Positions 32,507 to 40,611 are shown, counted from the first letter of the stretch. The stretch: 41,806 nt of DNA from Syntrophaceae bacterium (GCA_003142535.1 PLMQ01000061.1:1-41806), one strand, 5' to 3'. Notes: generated by a model not told the origin, from the letters alone. Translations and numbers: made by a program.

Positions 32507-32637
32507 TATCTTGATTCAATCCTTAAAGATTTTTATTTGAGACTTTTTAGCAGATATTTACTCATTTTTCTATAACTAAACAAAAAATAGCATAAATAAC
32601 TCAATGCGTCCAGTCCGGCTACAAAAGAGAGACTGGA

Positions 32638-34113
32638 TCACGTTGCTTTTTTCAACTCTTGAGCCAATCGTTCCGCACCGACAATTTGCCTTGCTGCGTT
32701 AAAAGACCCCAAAATAGTGCCCAATACCCCTGGCGACAAGGCATTTTGCCCCGCGAGGCAAAGCCCGGATAAAGGAATATTATTTAAGGAAGCAATTTTC
32801 AGCAATTGGCCTGCTGAACGCAGCACACCATAACAGGAACCTTCCGGACAATTTACGTAATCCCGCAGCGTCAGCGGCGTAAAAACATCCACAATACGTG
32901 CGTTTTTCAGACCGCCGAAAACACCTCCCGCTTTTTTCAACAATGCATTGGCTATAGCCATCTTTTTATTTTCATATTCTTGGCCGCGCTTCCCGGTTTT
33001 GGTCAATTCCCATTGACTCCATTCACTATATAATGATTTGGTAATTATTGACAATAAATTGGCACCATTTACGTTTCCCCGGCGCACCTGGTAAAATATT
33101 CCTTCTGTTATAAAACCATTTTCATCAGTATGCAGCCGATAGATATTATGGGTCAACTCCTGATGAGCAAGAGCATCAACGCTGATTTGGACAACGATAA
33201 CACCGTCTGTCTCCGTTAAGTTCAATATACGTTCCCGAAAAGAACTGCGTAGCGATTGAGGCTCCAACAATGCCAGTAAGGCTTTCGGATGGATCGTCGC
33301 CACAACTGCATCAGCAGACAAATCTGCCCCTGATTCCAGCCTCACGCCTATTACTTTCTTTTCTTTCAGCAATATTTTATCGGCGCCGTTATTTAAAATG
33401 AGCTTCCCGCCCAAATTTTTAAACCGCCCGGCAAATACTTCCGCCATTTTGCTGCCGTTTTCTTTTAAGCGCCAACAGGAAAATAAATAACCGGCCAGAA
33501 TCATATTATGAAAAATTACCGGGCACTCCGTCATTGGTACACCGATAAGTTGGGAAGGCATGGCTAACACATCTTGCAGCCCTATCGAGGCATTAAGCTT
33601 TTGTAAGTACTCACCCATCGGATTAAAATATTCGATACTCTGAAAAGGATCTGCCTGATTAAGCAAAAATGACGTCTCTTGCATGCGTCCGGATATTTCT
33701 CGCAGGTCTTTCATTATTACATCGATTGCCGCTGCATCCTGAGGGAACATGCTTCTTAAATTATTCTCATACGCATCAATGCTGACCGGAAAATCAAATG
33801 TAAATTTATCAAAAATATAACGGTCTATTACGCCATCCTGCCCCATGCGCTCGAAAAGGTCGGCAACGCCGATGCCCAGAAAACGGAACATTTTGCCCAG
33901 TGGTTCATCTTCGCCCAATGCCCCTACGTAGTGCACACCCACGGGGCACTCGATCCCGGAGCGCCTGTAAGAACGCATCAATCCGCCGGGTACGGGATTT
34001 TTCTCCACGATCGTAACGTTGAATTGCAGGAGCGACAAGATAATACCGGCGCTAAGTCCACCAACACCCGATCCGATAATTACAATATTTTTACCTTCCA
34101 CCGGATTTTTCAT
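32638..34113 (-). CDS. CrtI-like FAD-dependent oxidoreductase
   Basis: The 491-residue protein has an N-terminal dinucleotide fold, IVIIGSGVGGLSAGIILSL, followed by VEKNPVPGGLMRSYRRSG. The C-terminal flavin block is LSGLCLAGQNALSPGVLGTILG. It resembles the phytoene desaturase/carotenoid isomerase/retinol saturase group. No carotenoid genes are near. Within this operon it may oxidise, reduce or isomerise the conjugated polyene, or be a desaturase for its tail. Its start overlaps the stop of the lipoprotein gene by 4 bp. A 131-bp gap separates it from the ACP. Confidence 0.87.
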   Translation of the reverse strand: MKNPVEGKNIVIIGSGVGGLSAGIILSLLQFNVTIVEKNPVPGGLMRSYRRSGIECPVGVHYVGALGEDEPLGKMFRFLGIGVADLFERMGQDGVIDRYIFDKFTFDFPVSIDAYENNLRSMFPQDAAAIDVIMKDLREISGRMQETSFLLNQADPFQSIEYFNPMGEYLQKLNASIGLQDVLAMPSQLIGVPMTECPVIFHNMILAGYLFSCWRLKENGSKMAEVFAGRFKNLGGKLILNNGADKILLKEKKVIGVRLESGADLSADAVVATIHPKALLALLEPQSLRSSFRERILNLTETDGVIVVQISVDALAHQELTHNIYRLHTDENGFITEGIFYQVRRGNVNGANLLSIITKSLYSEWSQWELTKTGKRGQEYENKKMAIANALLKKAGGVFGGLKNARIVDVFTPLTLRDYVNCPEGSCYGVLRSAGQLLKIASLNNIPLSGLCLAGQNALSPGVLGTILGSFNAARQIVGAERLAQELKKAT

Positions 34114-34796
34114 TCTTCATCGCCTTTGGCTTTTTCCGTTTTCAATTCACCTTCCAGCGGCTCGGCTTCTATGAGTGTCATAAGAAGTGAATAGTCGAAT
34201 AGTTCTTTCGCCTGCAGTTCAATGTTCTGGTAGGGGTTTTCCGCCGTCCTGTTCAGTTTAATCTGGCGCTTTAAATTACCATAGGACGAATATTTCTTGA
34301 TTTCGATTCCTTCCGGCTGCCGTTCGGCGACATCAATCCATTCGCCGTTTTCTTCCTGATAGCGGCAGACACGGGCTCCGTCAGCAAGAATTCCTCTGGC
34401 CTTAATTTTCCCCTCCGGAGCAAAAAAGATCAGTTTGATATCGTTAATCATATTTTGTGCAAAATCATTGGAATCAAAAGGAGGCAACGCTCTTTTTACT
34501 TTTAATACGGCCTGGGCATCAGCTTCAAAAAGAACCATGCCTTCTGCCGTCATAATGGCGCAGGAAACAAAACGGGTGGCAGGATCGGCCACTGTAATAC
34601 CGATTATCGCGCCCGCAGTATCACCGGCCATACGTGTTTCAATTCCATGAACCAGCCGGTATGGTTCCTTGAGAAAAGGAGAGGGGCAGGTCAAAGATTT
34701 CTGCGCAGCCTGCGGCAAGGCAGAATTGATTGCCGGTAATGTCCGGCAGGATACAAATAATAAAGCTGATAAAATCAGCAGCGCTATACGCTTCAT
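34110..34796 (-). CDS. DUF3261-like outer-membrane lipoprotein of the polyene operon
   Basis: The 228-residue protein has a lipoprotein signal (MKRIALLILSALLFVSC, Cys17). The body is beta-rich, with IIGITVADPATRFVSCAIMTAEG, VLFEADAQAVLKVKRALPPF and IEIKKYSSYGNLKRQIKL. This resembles the DUF3261 lipoproteins that accompany LolA-like proteins in aryl polyene clusters and may act like LolB as the receiving partner. It overlaps both neighbours by 4 bp (LolA-like upstream, FAD enzyme downstream), so its expression is tightly coupled to theirs. Family assignment is by pattern and position. Confidence 0.75.
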   Translation of the reverse strand: MKRIALLILSALLFVSCRTLPAINSALPQAAQKSLTCPSPFLKEPYRLVHGIETRMAGDTAGAIIGITVADPATRFVSCAIMTAEGMVLFEADAQAVLKVKRALPPFDSNDFAQNMINDIKLIFFAPEGKIKARGILADGARVCRYQEENGEWIDVAERQPEGIEIKKYSSYGNLKRQIKLNRTAENPYQNIELQAKELFDYSLLMTLIEAEPLEGELKTEKAKGDEE

Positions 34797-35410
34797 TCGA
34801 TATCCTGAAATACAGTTTCATTGATAGTTTTATTGATCTCTACATCGCGAAAATCAATTATGGTTGCGGCATTTTCACTTTCGATAATTTTTACAGATTT
34901 AACAGCCATTGACTTTTTGACAACGGAGATTTCAATTTTTTGAATCATCCCCGCCATATCCTTACCCACCGGAATAAGAGTAATTTCTGTGATTGTCCCC
35001 TCTTTTATTGACGCCTTAAATGAGGGATTCTGATCAAACTTGCCGCTCATCCAGTTGACAACTTCGCTCAGCACAATACGCATGGCCTGCACTCCCCCCG
35101 ATTTGTCCTCCACCATTTTACCACCGGACATAATAAAACGTTTGGTCTCGCCCTTATAGGAGATGACTATACTTTTCAAGGGTTTTATATATTCCCACCG
35201 GAAAGAGTCAGGCGCGGAATAATAAAAACGGCCTTCCGAGACAAGCGGCCTGGATAAAATTTTCATCTGTTTTTTTTGCGTAAAACGGGACTGCACTGTT
35301 TTTATATTAGCAGCATCTTTGCGCATCTGTTCAAAATTATCAGCGTTTGCTCCACTAGGCAGCAAACAAAATAAAAGTAGTATCAAAAAAATTGAGAATT
35401 TTTTTTTCAT
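34793..35410 (-). CDS. LolA-like periplasmic lipoprotein carrier
   Basis: The 205-residue protein has a cleavable signal peptide (FLILLLFCLLPSGANAD). The LolA fold signs are IKTVQSRFTQKKQMKILSR, GRFYYSAPDSFRWEYIKP and LSEVVNWMSGKFDQN. Canonical LolA shuttles lipoproteins across the periplasm. Cluster-specific copies in aryl polyene loci are believed to ferry the lipid-linked pigment between membranes. It overlaps the downstream lipoprotein gene by 4 bp, forming a carrier-receiver pair. Repeat A4 lies between it and the ketoreductase gene. Confidence 0.88.
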   Translation of the reverse strand: MKKKFSIFLILLLFCLLPSGANADNFEQMRKDAANIKTVQSRFTQKKQMKILSRPLVSEGRFYYSAPDSFRWEYIKPLKSIVISYKGETKRFIMSGGKMVEDKSGGVQAMRIVLSEVVNWMSGKFDQNPSFKASIKEGTITEITLIPVGKDMAGMIQKIEISVVKKSMAVKSVKIIESENAATIIDFRDVEINKTINETVFQDIE

Positions 35411-35433
35411 TCCACACCTTTTTTAAAGTCACG

Positions 35434-35580
35434 CTCATACCACTTCGCTTTCAAAGGATAACGAGGCGGCAAGGAGGAGGCTCCGCAGGCGTATTACTAA
35501 CCTGTGACCTTCAGGTTATACGTTGAGGAAGCCGACGACGCAGCCAACAAAGTTAGCCACAGAAAGCGACGTGGTATCAG
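35434..35580. repeat. Dispersed repeat family A, copy A4
   Basis: The 147-bp element has terminal repeats 35434-35452 and 35562-35580 (17 of 19 positions; ATACCAC, TCGCTTTC). The core is the cleanest in the window: GGCGGCAAGGAGGAGGCTCC, GTGACCTTCAGGTTATACG and GCCAACAAAGTTAGCC. It lies inside the second operon between the ketoreductase and LolA-like genes. Its right terminal repeat contains the ketoreductase stop codon (35577-35579). Confidence 0.8.
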
Positions 35581-36305
35581 CACATCCCACCGTTAATTCC
35601 AATAGTCTGTCCCGTAATATAAGAAGCATCATCCGAGCACAAAAAGCGGATGACACGGGCGACTTCTTCCGGACGACCTGCGCGCGCCATCGGAATTACT
35701 TTCTTGATTTCGGCAATTGGAGCATTTTTAATCATGTCCGTTTCAATTAGACCCGGAGCTACAATATTTACCCTGATGCCGAAACGCGCCACTTCCGTGG
35801 AGAGCGAACGTGAAGCCCCGATCAAACCCGCTTTGGCCGCCGAATAATTTGTCTGCCCGCGGTTGGGCATTATTCCCGCCACCGAGGAGACCGAAACGAT
35901 GGAACCGCTTCTTGCCCTGATCATTTCCTTTAAAATGGGCTTGGTCATATTATAGAAACCTTTTAGTGTTGTGTCGATTACGCTTTGCCATTCGTCTTCG
36001 CCCATCATCATGAAAAGACCATCGGCTGTTATTCCGGCGTTATTAACCAGCACGTTTATGCTGCCGTTGCGTTCCACGATCGAACTGATATTTTCCGAGG
36101 TTTGTGCAGAATCGGCTACATCGAACTTAACAGTTTCTCCGGCTCCGCCTGCCTCCTGAACCAATTTTAATGTTTCCGCAGCCGCTTCGGCATTACCCTT
36201 ATAATTTATCACTACAAAATACCCTGCTTTTGCCATTTCCACTGCCGTTGCCCGGCCGATACCACGGCTGGCGCCGGTAATCAATGCAACTTTTTTCTTA
36301 TCCAT
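35577..36305 (-). CDS. 3-oxoacyl-ACP reductase (FabG-like, SDR family)
   Basis: The 242-residue short-chain dehydrogenase has the NADPH motif TGASRGIG, NNAG (residues 88-91), Ser140/141, and the YSAAK motif with Tyr154 and Lys158. It reduces the 3-keto group after each condensation; in this operon it is the KR of the polyene cycle. The chain ends GGMC, and its stop codon is provided by the terminal repeat of element A4. It starts 22 bp after the dehydratase stop. Confidence 0.93.
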   Translation of the reverse strand: MDKKKVALITGASRGIGRATAVEMAKAGYFVVINYKGNAEAAAETLKLVQEAGGAGETVKFDVADSAQTSENISSIVERNGSINVLVNNAGITADGLFMMMGEDEWQSVIDTTLKGFYNMTKPILKEMIRARSGSIVSVSSVAGIMPNRGQTNYSAAKAGLIGASRSLSTEVARFGIRVNIVAPGLIETDMIKNAPIAEIKKVIPMARAGRPEEVARVIRFLCSDDASYITGQTIGINGGMC

Positions 36306-36327
36306 TTATAATCAATCTCCTCAAATA

Positions 36328-36756
36328 TTAATCATCATCATTATTCATCCGTAAAGCCTGAAGAACCATCGTTGCCACGACTTTCTCTCCTGATTTCACA
36401 ATTCCTTCTATTACACCATAATTATCAAAGGAGTACATGTTTTTGACGCTGATAACCAATCGGGTATCAACGGGAATTCTGGCCACGTTAAATTCGGCAT
36501 TCTTAATCCCGACCAGCCAACCTTTTGTACCTGTTTTCCCCTCACGTTTTCTTTTATGCCCTTCAACAAGCGCCGCTGTCTGGGCTACCGTTTCCACTAA
36601 TATCAGTGGATTAATTTCCCTGCCGTCACAAAGGGGCCAGTCAGCTTTTACAGTAGCCGCAGTAACACCTTTCTCATCCTCAATTTCCAGCACTTCACTG
36701 ATCAGTCTGATGGGATCTCGATGCGGAATATAGCTTTCGATATCAATATTTAACAT
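36328..36756 (-). CDS. Hotdog-fold 3-hydroxyacyl-ACP dehydratase (ApeP-like)
   Basis: The 142-residue hotdog protein has YIPHRDPIRLISEVLE, with His12 in the PHRDP motif, and the central-helix block NPLILVETVAQTAALVEG. This arrangement fits the dehydratases of aryl polyene clusters better than FabZ, which has an HFPxxP motif. It would remove water to leave a trans double bond without enoyl reduction, as polyene formation requires. It is the first gene of the second operon, with a promoter-like TTGACT-N17-TTAGTT about 25-55 bp upstream. A second dehydratase, usual in these systems, is not seen. Confidence 0.85.
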   Translation of the reverse strand: MLNIDIESYIPHRDPIRLISEVLEIEDEKGVTAATVKADWPLCDGREINPLILVETVAQTAALVEGHKRKREGKTGTKGWLVGIKNAEFNVARIPVDTRLVISVKNMYSFDNYGVIEGIVKSGEKVVATMVLQALRMNNDDD

Positions 36757-36781
36757 AGGCGTATTAATTTTCCTTGAGGTA

Positions 36782-36810
36782 AACTAATGAAAAAACTACA
36801 CAGAAGTCAA
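36782..36810 (-). promoter_or_regulatory. Candidate promoter of the dehydratase-to-PlsC operon
   Basis: On the minus strand TTGACT (36805-36810) and TTAGTT (36782-36787) have a 17-bp spacer, 26-54 bp upstream of the start at 36756. The boxes closely resemble those before the KS-CLF operon (TTGACT, 17 bp, TAAGTT). Confidence 0.45.
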
Positions 36811-36896
36811 CTAAAATTGTTCTTACATGATTAGATCTCCTTTTCCAACAGTAAATTTTTAGGGCAAATAGCAAATTATTAATAATAAATGGCTCG

Positions 36897-36925
36897 TTGA
36901 TTTTTTTTTTATTTTTCGATAAGAA
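36897..36925 (+). promoter_or_regulatory. Candidate promoter of the divergent AMP ligase gene
   Basis: TTGATT (36897-36902) and TAAGAA (36920-36925) are 17 bp apart within a very A/T-rich tract, 34 bp before the start codon at 36959. The -10 shares the TAAG start of the KS operon's box. Confidence 0.4.
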
Positions 36926-36958
36926 ACAAAGAAATCATTAAATTAAAATTGGCAGACT

Positions 36959-38335
36959 ATGGAAGAATTACAAAAAGACATCTTTAATAACTTATACAAA
37001 AAAATCCTGGCTCCTTCGAAAACTCTTTGCCAGAAGGATTTTACCTCTTATGGTTATAGCTACGGCGAAGTCTTTGAACTGGCCGCAGGCTTAAAGAAAA
37101 CCCTGGCGCGGCGCGGCAGTGAGAAAACACTGTGCCTTTGTACTGAGAATAAAGCAGTTATTGCCGCCTGTGTTTTGGCATCGCTGACCGGAGCCTGTCA
37201 GTTGATTCTACCATATTCCTTTTCCGCTCATGCGCTCCTGGAAATGTATGAAGCCGTAGGTTTTAATGCAGCTATTGCCGATCATCCCGAAGAAATGCCA
37301 TCTGGTGTGGAAATAATCACTCCTCTTCCTGCGGCCATAGAAAATATCAATCCCGAACTGATCCGCAATGCGGACGAGCCATTTTTACGTCTTTTCACCG
37401 GTGGTTCAACGGGCAAACCAAAAGTCTGGTCTAAATCTCCCCGTAATTTATTTTCCGAAGCTTTTTATTTGAAAGAAAAATTCACCCTGTCGGATAAAGA
37501 CCTTTTTGTGGCCACCGTTCCGCCTTACCATATTTACGGGTTGCTTTTCTCTGTTCTGGTTCCCTTTGTCGCTCATGCACGGGTACTGCCGGATGTTTAC
37601 ACCTTCCCCCAGGAAATCATTTCCACTACCAACAAAAACAAAGCCTCTGTAATGGTCAGTGTGCCCATTCATTACCGTGCCATGAAAGTTGATAATTTGT
37701 CCGCTCCTTCGCTCAAAGTCGCTTTTTCTTCTTCGGGCGTGCTGGATCGTTCCGATGGTTTGCATTTCCATAAAAAAACCGGGCTGGGCATTACCGAAAT
37801 CTACGGTTCGACAGAAACAGGTGGCATTGCTTCGCGTTGTATCAGCGAACATACCGAAAGCTGGAAGGCATTCAATATTGTATCCTGGAAGCTGATTGGC
37901 GAAAGGTTGTCCATCAAATCCGATTTTGCATCGCCGGAAATGAAACGCGATACCGATGGCTTCTGCCTGACTGGCGATGAAGCCCGTGAAGAAAAAGATA
38001 ATCGCTTTGTTCTTCTGGGGAGAGCTGACGGCATTGTCAAGGTTGCCGGAAAAAGAGTTGACCTTCTGGATGTGCAAAATAAAATTAAAACGCTGCCTAC
38101 AGTCCGCAACGCCATTGTTGTGGCGCTCCCCGCAGAAAAGGGACGGGAAAGCGTTATCGCGGCAGTTGTTGCGTGCGATCTTACCGAAACACATTTAAGA
38201 AAACTTTTAATGGATATGCTGGAACCTTACGCTATCCCCCGCCGTGTCAAAATAGTTTCTTCCATTACCACCACAGCCACCGGCAAAATTGACCGCCGCC
38301 GAATCGAAAATATTTTACTCGCCGACAAAAAATAA
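36959..38335 (+). CDS. Aryl polyene-type acyl/aryl AMP ligase
   Basis: The 458-residue ANL enzyme is shorter than typical CoA ligases. It has the P-loop LFTGGSTGKPKVWSKS, VPPYHIYGLLFSVLVPF, IYGSTETGG, LLGRADGIVKVAGKRVDL and a C-terminal catalytic Lys in TTATGKIDRR. This compact form matches the ligases of aryl polyene clusters, which load the aromatic starter acid onto the ACP. It is transcribed divergently from the dehydratase operon across a 202-bp shared region. A terminator follows at 38364-38401, so it is a single-gene unit. Confidence 0.88.
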   Translation: MEELQKDIFNNLYKKILAPSKTLCQKDFTSYGYSYGEVFELAAGLKKTLARRGSEKTLCLCTENKAVIAACVLASLTGACQLILPYSFSAHALLEMYEAVGFNAAIADHPEEMPSGVEIITPLPAAIENINPELIRNADEPFLRLFTGGSTGKPKVWSKSPRNLFSEAFYLKEKFTLSDKDLFVATVPPYHIYGLLFSVLVPFVAHARVLPDVYTFPQEIISTTNKNKASVMVSVPIHYRAMKVDNLSAPSLKVAFSSSGVLDRSDGLHFHKKTGLGITEIYGSTETGGIASRCISEHTESWKAFNIVSWKLIGERLSIKSDFASPEMKRDTDGFCLTGDEAREEKDNRFVLLGRADGIVKVAGKRVDLLDVQNKIKTLPTVRNAIVVALPAEKGRESVIAAVVACDLTETHLRKLLMDMLEPYAIPRRVKIVSSITTTATGKIDRRRIENILLADKK

Positions 38336-38363
38336 GTCCCATCCTGTGTAAGCGTAATTCTCT

Positions 38364-38401
38364 TAGATATATAGCTTCCTGAAAGCAGCATATCTATTTT
38401 T
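38364..38401 (+). terminator. Rho-independent terminator after the AMP ligase
   Basis: The outer stem TAGATAT (38364-38370) / ATATCTA (38390-38396) has an inner GCTT/AAGC pairing and is followed by a run of five T. It begins 29 bp after the stop at 38335. Confidence 0.6.
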
Positions 38402-38458
38402 GCCTATTCATCCAACATTTCAATTGGTTGTCATTAAAAACTACACCGTCTTTTCCGA

Positions 38459-38487
38459 TTGACTTTTCATTATCATTTTTTTATATT
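38459..38487 (+). promoter_or_regulatory. Candidate sigma70 promoter before ppnP
   Basis: TTGACT (38459-38464), a 17-bp spacer and TATATT (38482-38487) form the best sigma70-like match seen in the window. It lies about 130 bp before the ATG of the frameshifted ppnP gene, on the same strand. Confidence 0.5.
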
Positions 38488-38615
38488 ACTTCTACGAAGG
38501 CAATTAAGGGGGCCCAATAGAAATCAATCCTGACAGAAGAGAGTTGAAAATACTTCCTTTTATCTGATAGATTTTGCAGCTATAATTGTGATTACGGAGG
38601 GCTTTGGGCTTTGAA

Positions 38616-38952
38616 ATGTCTGAGTTCATAGGGAGTAACTGTTGTAAAAAAGGCCAATGTATTTTTTAATGGCGGGGTCACCAGCAGGACCATACTATTT
38701 GAGGACGGCACAAAGAAGACGCTGGGAATTATGCAACCGGGCGAATACGAATTCAATGTCGGTGCAGCAGAGATCATGGAGATCCTTGCCGGCGAGCTCG
38801 ATGTGCAGTTGCCGGGCGACAGCGGGTGGAAGCCGGTAAAGGGCGGAGAGTCGTTCAATGTACCGGCGAATTCGCCTTTCAGGATGCAGGTAAAGACATT
38901 GTCGGACTATTGCTGCTCATTAGCAAAACAGGAATACCTGCCATTCCGTTAA
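38616..38952 (+). pseudogene. ppnP: Pyrimidine/purine nucleoside phosphorylase, frameshifted near the N-terminus
   Basis: The PpnP (DUF1255) cupin-like fold is clear from [56 protein letters not shown] and DYCCSLA. The expected start MSEF is encoded at 38616, but that frame stops after 17 codons. The body ([12 protein letters not shown] onward) is in the next frame, from 38632. One extra base in ATAGGGA (38628-38634) explains the break. Either the gene is inactive, or this is a sequencing or assembly error. A start at the internal ATG 38731 would lose the first beta-strands. PpnP splits nucleosides with phosphate. The spermidine-synthase-like gene follows 26 bp downstream. Confidence 0.8.
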
Positions 38953-38978
38953 TGGCTTCATCAGGAGGCGTATAACAC

Positions 38979-40529
38979 ATGAACATAATCGGCGCATATA
39001 TAATCACCTTCATAGCCAGTTTCTGCATTCTGGTAATAGAGATTGTAGCAGGTCGCATACTGGCGCCTTATGTAGGGGTCTCGCTCTATACATGGACCAG
39101 TATTATCGGTGTAGTGCTGGCCGGTATCAGCATAGGCGCCTATCTTGGCGGGTGGCTGGCCGACAGGTTCCCCACTCCCTCGACGCTGGCCTGGTTGCTT
39201 ATCATATCAGGCATAGCCGTACTCATCATCTCTCCAATCACTAATCTGGTAGCAGGGCATCAATTCCCTACAACTCTCATGCTGAGAATACTGATAGTTA
39301 CCATGATCACCTTTTTCATCCCCAGTTGCATACTGGGCATGATCTCTCCCGTGGTGGTAAAGCTTGCGGTGAAGAACATGGAAAAGATGGGGCATGCAGT
39401 CGGCAAGATATACGCGATCTCAACCCTCGGCTCTATCTTGGGCACCTTTGCAACCGGGTTTTTTCTCATATCATGGCTGGGCACCCGCCAGATTATACTG
39501 CTCACCGGATGTGTCATGATACTGACCGGCCTAATTTTAGGCACAATGTTGAAGATGAGGAAAACGGCTGTCGGTGTAGCCGCTGTCGCACTGCTGGCTG
39601 CGACTCTCAGCTATGGTACGGCGTTTAAGCCGCAGTTGGACGATAATGTGTTTTATTACACCGAGAGTGATTATTACACTATCCAGGTGGCCAAGGTCTA
39701 TTCCGGGGATGAAGTGACGGTGTTAAACGCGCTGGTGCTGGACAATCTTACACACTCCTATGTTCAGCCCGAAGACTCTTATAAGATAGAGTACCTGTAT
39801 GAACGCATATATGGAGATGTTCTGAAGTGGAAAAACCGCAAGAATTCTTATTTCAAGACATTGTCTATCGGCGGCGGAGGCTATACTTTCCCTAGATATA
39901 TGGATACTTATTATCCGAATTCGGATAATCTTGTTGTAGAGATAGACCCCGTAGTTACAAGGACGGCCTTTGAACAGATGGGAGTATCCGGCGACACCAG
40001 GATAAAAACCATTAACCAGGACGGCCGCTGGTTTGTGATGAACTGCGGGGAAAAGTTCGATGTGGTCTTTATCGACGCATATAACGATCTGTCTATCCCG
40101 TATCACCTGACCACAAAGGAGTTCGCGCAGCAGATCAAGAATATAATGAACCCGGGCGGTATAGTCCTGACCAATATTATCGACAACTTCCAGCAGGGCT
40201 CGTTTCTTCCATCCTATATGCGCACCCTCAGGTCGGTGTTCGGTGAAAAGAATGTGCATCTCATCTCAATAAGCCCCGATTTCCAGAATACGGGCATCAG
40301 TACCTTTATTGTCATGACAGGGAATGGCGACATCAATATAAAATCGTTTTCGGCTTTTCTTAAAAAAAGATTAGAGGGCGAGGCCTCATCAGAGATAGTA
40401 CCGGAGGCGCTGGTGAATGATTATATAAAGCGTAACCATTCTGTGCTGCTTACGGATGATTACGCGCCGATAGACAATCTGATAGCGCCGGTGTTCGAGG
40501 ACAGATTCGGGTACAAGAGGGAATCATAA
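38979..40529 (+). CDS. Membrane-anchored spermidine-synthase-like (SpeE-type) protein
   Basis: The 516-residue protein has an N-terminal membrane half of about seven helices (residues 5-215) resembling the fused MFS/PABS proteins. A spermidine-synthase-type Rossmann domain follows from about 225, with LSIGGGGYTFPRYM (SAM/dcSAM loop), VVEIDPVVTRTAFEQM, and DVVFIDAYNDLSIPYHLTTKEF. Soluble SpeE transfers aminopropyl groups to putrescine. The function of the membrane-fused group is mostly untested. Codon choice (many ATA, AGG and AGA) differs from the genes left of 38.4 kb. It is 26 bp downstream of ppnP and is followed at once by repeat A5. Confidence 0.88.
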   Translation: MNIIGAYIITFIASFCILVIEIVAGRILAPYVGVSLYTWTSIIGVVLAGISIGAYLGGWLADRFPTPSTLAWLLIISGIAVLIISPITNLVAGHQFPTTLMLRILIVTMITFFIPSCILGMISPVVVKLAVKNMEKMGHAVGKIYAISTLGSILGTFATGFFLISWLGTRQIILLTGCVMILTGLILGTMLKMRKTAVGVAAVALLAATLSYGTAFKPQLDDNVFYYTESDYYTIQVAKVYSGDEVTVLNALVLDNLTHSYVQPEDSYKIEYLYERIYGDVLKWKNRKNSYFKTLSIGGGGYTFPRYMDTYYPNSDNLVVEIDPVVTRTAFEQMGVSGDTRIKTINQDGRWFVMNCGEKFDVVFIDAYNDLSIPYHLTTKEFAQQIKNIMNPGGIVLTNIIDNFQQGSFLPSYMRTLRSVFGEKNVHLISISPDFQNTGISTFIVMTGNGDINIKSFSAFLKKRLEGEASSEIVPEALVNDYIKRNHSVLLTDDYAPIDNLIAPVFEDRFGYKRES

Positions 40530-40533
40530 AGTA

Positions 40534-40611
40534 ATACCGTTTCTAAATCAAAGATGATATTGAGCCGACAACGACGCCAACAAAAATAGCGCTTTGATTT
40601 AAAATTGGTAT
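40534..40611. repeat. Dispersed repeat family A, copy A5 (short form)
   Basis: The 78-bp element has terminal repeats 40534-40553 and 40592-40611 (ATACC, TAAATCAAAG; 17 of 20 positions). The core is reduced to GCCGAC and GCCAACAAAAATAGCGC. It starts 4 bp after the stop of the gene ending at 40529. Confidence 0.75.

Noticed and set aside
32638-34113. A carotenoid cluster, suggested by the CrtI-like oxidoreductase
   Set aside because: No phytoene synthase, GGPP synthase or cyclase is present. The gene overlaps its neighbour in an operon with ACP, KS, KR and DH.
37448-38194. A 248-codon open frame on the minus strand
   Set aside because: It lies fully inside the AMP ligase gene, which has every ANL motif. 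The antisense frame has no recognisable domain.
39723-40259. A 178-codon open frame on the minus strand
   Set aside because: It is antisense to the SpeE-like catalytic domain and its protein shows no family features.
508-40611. CRISPR array from the recurring short repeats
   Set aside because: Copies are kilobases apart, have terminal inverted repeats and no regular spacers, and no cas gene is in the window.
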